Assembly (NCBI RefSeq): GCF_009741925.1
Contig: NZ_WPCC01000001.1
Location: 1 to 64,000 of the forward strand
Direction of reading: 5' to 3'
DNA: 64,000 nucleotides
Source: Natronomonas sp. CBA1123
GTDB taxonomy: Archaea > Halobacteriota > Halobacteria > Halobacteriales > Haloarculaceae
Shown: in pieces, positions 61,068 to 64,000 of the stretch
Layout: each line of letters starts with the position of its first letter
Numbering within the stretch: the first letter of the stretch is position 1
Notes under the pieces: generated by a model
What the model was told of the DNA's origin: nothing
Databases searched by the model: none
The model's input: only the letters and a program-made list of their open reading frames with translations
Position numbers and translations under genes: made by a program

Positions 61068-61460
61068 CTACTGGTTTTCCACGTAGTCCATCAGCACGTC
61101 GATGCTGACCTGCCCGGTCGTGGCGAGGAAATATCCCGGTTGCCAGAACGCATCTTCGAGCGTCTGTTTCACCTCCGGGTACTCTTGTCGAATCCGACGC
61201 GAGGTGACACCCTTGAGCGAGTTGATGAACTTCGTGAGGTCGGTGGTGGGTTTGGTCGCGAACAAGATGTGAACGTGGTCGGTGCCGCCGTCGACATTCT
61301 TGATGTCGGCCTCGAAGTCGTCTGCAATCTCGTGGGCGACTTCGGCGACGCGCTCCAGTCGCTCATCGGTGAGGATGTCGGCGCGATACTTCGTGACGGT
61401 CACGAAGTGATACTGGAGCGCGTAGACCGTGTGCGACCCGGATTGCAGGTGATACTCCAT
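61068..61460 (-). CDS. tnpA: IS200/IS605 transposase TnpA (Y1 HUH)
   Basis: 130 aa from ATG at 61460 (MEYHLQSGSHTVYAL); an ATG at 61484 (MSDFRRGK) lies in what looks like the target flank and is rejected. HUH pair His62-Val-His64 in TDHVHILF, and catalytic Tyr126 in LMDYVENQ. Full-length and apparently intact. Single-strand transposition would move the element. Confidence 0.93.
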   Translation of the reverse strand: MEYHLQSGSHTVYALQYHFVTVTKYRADILTDERLERVAEVAHEIADDFEADIKNVDGGTDHVHILFATKPTTDLTKFINSLKGVTSRRIRQEYPEVKQTLEDAFWQPGYFLATTGQVSIDVLMDYVENQ

Positions 61461-61483
61461 TTTGCCTCTTCGAAAATCGGACA

Positions 61484-61675
61484 CCCAATTCCAATAACTC
61501 TTGTGCCGTTGGGTATTCAGTCGGACAGACTCGCGTTGACTGCCGCACCGGGCTTACTCCATTCACACCCGGCGAAGACCGGTCGTGGCCGGCAGACTAC
61601 CGGGACGTGATGGCGCTCGTGCTGTCTGCCCTTGCCGACCGAAACGACGCCATCTGGGAGCAAGCCGACGACTGA
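61484..61675 (+). pseudogene. Partner gene, copy 2, 3' part beyond the insertion
   Basis: In the frame ending at 61675 the DNA reads FTPGEDRSWPADYRDVMALV, then LSALADRNDAIWEQADD and stop. This aligns with the C-terminus of copy 1 (AEDRTFPTDVTAHLETVVLP). The first 30-40 codons are degenerate: the homologous stretch appears to switch frames near 61490. So even apart from the insertion the gene has decayed. Confidence 0.7.
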
Positions 61676-61696
61676 AACCGAGTACCACCGAGCGTG

Positions 61697-62047
61697 CTAC
61701 CGCCGGTCGGGCGTCTCCTCGACGCCCTCGAAGTAGAGGTGGTAGTGGTCGACGCAGGCTGGGTTGAACCGCGTGCCACACTCCGGGCAAGAGTCGACAC
61801 CCATGTACTCTTGGGCGGCGAGTTCGGCGCCGCAAGCGCCACACAGCACAGCGGGTTCGTCGCGACGCTCCAGTGGCCACGGCTCGGCGTCGTGGTCGGT
61901 CGTCTCGGCGTGACAGCGGAAACAGGGGTAGTACGTCTCACAGCAGCCGAACTTCAGGGCGACGACATCGCGGTCGGTGCCGTAGTGTGCACACCGCGTC
62001 TCGCCGTCGACGCCGACGCCGCGGACCTCGTGGCCGTGAACGTTCAC
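61697..62047 (-). CDS. CHY-type zinc-finger protein
   Basis: 116 aa from GTG at 62047 (MNVHGHEVRGVGVDG). Cys/His pattern CAHYGTDRDVVALKFGCCETYYPCFRCH, then CGACGAELAAQEYM and CPECGTRFNPACVDHYHLYF, matching the CHY zinc-finger fold. Probably small zinc protein of unknown role. The longer frame upstream lacks conservation. Confidence 0.8.
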   Translation of the reverse strand: MNVHGHEVRGVGVDGETRCAHYGTDRDVVALKFGCCETYYPCFRCHAETTDHDAEPWPLERRDEPAVLCGACGAELAAQEYMGVDSCPECGTRFNPACVDHYHLYFEGVEETPDRR

Positions 62048-62087
62048 GGTCGGCGGTTGGGCCGCAGCGACAAAAACCGTCCGCCGA

Positions 62088-62837
62088 CTACAGGCTGCCC
62101 CAGCGAATCCACACCATCGTGACGATGACGGCGAGTTGGAACAGGCCCTGAATCCCGCTGAGTTTCGCGTTGCGCATTCCGATATTGCTGATGACATCGG
62201 TGTCGGGATTGTCTGAGACCATCTCCCGATACATCCGCACCTCGCCGGGCATGAGCACGCCGAAGCCGAGGACGCTGAGGACGACGACGATGCCGAGTGC
62301 GATGGCGATGGAGGGTTCGGTCATCGCAAACGCCGGCAGCGTCGCGGCGAGATACCCACCGGAGCCGACGAGGACGACGGCGAAGACGGCCAGCCACCGC
62401 CAGTCACGGAAGGCGTCGAACTGCCAGCCGATGAGCGCCACCGCCGGCAGCAGCGAGGCGGCGGTGAACAACGCGAGCCACGGCTGTGGGTTCGGGAACA
62501 CCTCCAACCGCAAGGCGAGGGTGATGCCGCCGGCGATGGTGACGAGCGCCAGCGTCGGCATCAGGAACGTCATCTTGGGCGTGAACCGCTGGAAGACGTT
62601 CGCTCGCTCCTCGACGGCCAGCCCGCCCAACACCGGGCCCAGCACCATCGCCATGAACAGGTCGATGCCGGTCCACAGCACGCCAGCCATCACGTGGACG
62701 TAGATGTGTTGTGGTCGATTCCCCCACTGAAGGACGTACACCAAGGCGAGAACGGGTATCGCGACAGCGCCGGCCGCAAACGCCGGATTCGCTCGATTTG
62801 CCATCCCCCGCACCGTCCCGCGAACAGTCGCAGCCAT
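62088..62837 (-). CDS. Polytopic membrane protein (CopD/DUF-type)
   Basis: 249 aa with about seven hydrophobic segments; start at 62837 (MAATVRGTVRG) or at an inner ATG 62804. Motif YVHVMAGVLWTGIDLFMAMVLGPVLGG, with a His in a helix, recalls haem- or copper-linked membrane proteins (CopD, DUF2269-like), but no firm assignment. Confidence 0.68.
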   Translation of the reverse strand: MAATVRGTVRGMANRANPAFAAGAVAIPVLALVYVLQWGNRPQHIYVHVMAGVLWTGIDLFMAMVLGPVLGGLAVEERANVFQRFTPKMTFLMPTLALVTIAGGITLALRLEVFPNPQPWLALFTAASLLPAVALIGWQFDAFRDWRWLAVFAVVLVGSGGYLAATLPAFAMTEPSIAIALGIVVVLSVLGFGVLMPGEVRMYREMVSDNPDTDVISNIGMRNAKLSGIQGLFQLAVIVTMVWIRWGSL

Positions 62838-62959
62838 CGGGTTTTGCTCACTCGAAGGCGGCTCATAAACGCTGTGTCCTCGGCAGAAATACGGGGCGGC
62901 TGTGCGACCGCGGTACCGCATCGCGGCGGATTCAGGAGTCGCGAAGGACATCTTCAGGC

Positions 62960-63265
62960 ATGGCCGACATCGAACTGTACGATTTGAACGGGTGTCCCTA
63001 CTGTGCGAAGGTGCGGCGGGCGCTGGATGACCTCGAGTTGTCGTATGAAACCCACGCCGTCGCCGGACGGCGACGGAATCGCGAGGAGGTGTACGAGGTC
63101 AGCGGGCAGTACGGCGTGCCCGTGTTGGTCGACAACGCCAATGGCATCGAGGGGATGGCCGAGAGCGACGACATCGTGGCGTACCTCTATCGGGAGTACG
63201 GCGACGACGACCAGCAACTACCCGAGGGCGGACTGGTGTCGCGGCTGTTGTCGCGACTCACCTGA
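62960..63265 (+). CDS. Glutaredoxin-like protein
   Basis: 101 aa. Redox-active CxxC in LYDLNGCPYCAKVRRALDDL, cis-Pro in QYGVPVLVDNANGIEGMAESDDIVAYL. GST-N/glutaredoxin fold; reduces disulphides or acts with a thiol cofactor. Divergent from the membrane-protein gene by about 120 bases. Confidence 0.88.
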   Translation: MADIELYDLNGCPYCAKVRRALDDLELSYETHAVAGRRRNREEVYEVSGQYGVPVLVDNANGIEGMAESDDIVAYLYREYGDDDQQLPEGGLVSRLLSRLT

Positions 63266-63364
63266 GTCAGCCGCCAGCAGCCGCGACCTCCGAGTCGGCC
63301 CCGGAGGCTCGGTGACGAACGCCGGGTGTTTTTACGCTGGTCGGCGATTCATGGGTCGAAGAAC

Positions 63365-64000
63365 ATGGGTGACGCATCCGACCCAGCGCCGAGCGACGAC
63401 GTGGTTGACCGGCTGGAACGCGGCGAGGTAGAAGCGGCCACCGCGTCGCTCGATGAACTGCAGGCGGCCGACGCCGAGGCGCGAACGGAGGCGATACGGT
63501 CGCTACAGCGGTTTGCCGAGGAAGCCCCGGAGTCGTTCGAGCCGATTGTTTCGGCGCTGGCCCCGTTTCTGACGGACGAACAGCGCTCGATTCGGCTCTC
63601 GACGGCCAAACTGTTCGTGGCGGTGGCCCGAACGGCGCCGGAAGCGGCACTCGGAGGCGCCGACGCACTCGCCGCACGACTCGCCGACGACGAGGAGTTC
63701 TACTACGTTCGTGCGCGTTCGGCGGAGGCGCTCGGCTATCTCGCACTCGAAGCGCCCGAAGAAGTCGTCTCGCCGGATGTGCTGGCGGACCTCCGAGTCG
63801 GGTTGGAGTTCGACGAACCCGAGGTACGCGAGAAACTGGCGAAGGCGTTGGCCCAGGTGGCGGTGGCGAGTCCCGGTCGACTCCGACACCACGTTCCGAC
63901 GCTCGCGGCCCACCTTGAGGACGACAGTGAGGAAATCCGCTATCACCTCGCGACGGCGCTGGTCGCGGTCAGCTGTCGGAAGCCCGAGGCCGTCACCGAC
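63365..64000 (+). CDS. HEAT-repeat protein, 3' end outside the window
   Basis: Opens MGDASDPAPSDDVVDRLERG and stays open to the last base (212 codons). The translation shows helical repeats of HEAT/armadillo type: EEAPESFEPIVSALAPFLTD, ADDEEFYYVRARSAEALGYLALEAPEEV, EFDEPEVREKLAKALAQVAVASPGRL, EDDSEEIRYHLATALVAVS. Scaffold or adaptor role in general; partner unknown. Confidence 0.82.
   Translation, partial: MGDASDPAPSDDVVDRLERGEVEAATASLDELQAADAEARTEAIRSLQRFAEEAPESFEPIVSALAPFLTDEQRSIRLSTAKLFVAVARTAPEAALGGADALAARLADDEEFYYVRARSAEALGYLALEAPEEVVSPDVLADLRVGLEFDEPEVREKLAKALAQVAVASPGRLRHHVPTLAAHLEDDSEEIRYHLATALVAVSCRKPEAVTD

Larger units (their letters stand above)
59764..61483 (-). mobile_element. 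IS200/IS605-family insertion sequence carrying tnpA and tnpB
   Basis: Contains tnpB (59810-61066) and tnpA (61068-61460), both on the minus strand, one base apart. A GACA tetranucleotide borders both ends (59760-59763 and 61480-61483; TGTC on the element's own strand), consistent with the short target-like sequences of IS200/IS605 elements, which make no target duplication. Exact ends are inferred, not proved. Three hairpins at 59768-59830 form the right end. Confidence 0.75.

Overview
This is a 64 kb window from a halophilic archaeon (class Halobacteria). The DNA is GC-rich, the proteins are strongly acidic, and secreted proteins carry twin-arginine (Tat) signals, often followed by a lipobox. 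Many genes have a TATA-like box about 26-30 bases before the start codon, as expected for leaderless mRNAs. Typical haloarchaeal genes are present: a malic enzyme fused to a phosphotransacetylase-like domain, PdxS, a fused siroheme decarboxylase and an archaeal RfcL clamp loader. I cannot fix the genus.

Layout. 0-5.5 kb: malic enzyme (5' end outside the window), a duplicated scrap of its 3' end, and a polar amino-acid ABC transporter operon. 5.5-20 kb: rfcL (frameshifted), HD-domain protein, carB, small conserved haloarchaeal proteins, an SLC13-type anion transporter and FAD enzymes. 20-30 kb: homoserine kinase, a remarkable run of hairpins, a five-repeat membrane protein, MTH865-like protein, ATP-grasp protein, pdxS, gpmI, fxsA-like gene and tRNA-Ile(GAT). 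30-32.9 kb: MFS transporter and a PT-rich lipoprotein (frameshifted). 32.9-42 kb: a cluster held together by four TTAGGC-N2-GCCTAA-type palindromes that look like DtxR/IdeR-family operators. It holds an RGP-like glycosyl protein, an iron-type binding protein and permease, two glycosyltransferases, and a GMC oxidoreductase with a Tat-exported gluconate-dehydrogenase-type subunit. 42-50 kb: acetyltransferases, small membrane proteins, siroheme decarboxylase, a TrpD-like protein, a Baeyer-Villiger-type monooxygenase (frameshifted), a multicopper oxidase and a regulator/membrane pair. 50-57 kb: a cyclophilin lipoprotein, a secreted protein, a hybrid histidine kinase, an S9 peptidase and a relic of a second S9 peptidase. 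57-62 kb: two copies of an HTH + histidine-rich-partner gene pair, one frameshifted and the other split by an IS200/IS605 element (TnpA + TnpB). 62-64 kb: CHY zinc-finger protein, membrane protein, glutaredoxin-like protein and the start of a HEAT-repeat protein.

The most coherent system is the 32.9-42 kb cluster: metal-responsive operators appear to co-control Fe(III)-type uptake, an exported flavoprotein oxidoreductase and surface glycosylation. No ABC ATPase is encoded with it.

Five genes are broken by single-base indels. Four carry one extra C/G in a homopolymer run and one lacks a base; correcting one base restores every frame. One of the five is rfcL, expected to be essential, so sequencing error is the first explanation, but slipped-strand variation at the non-essential loci is possible.
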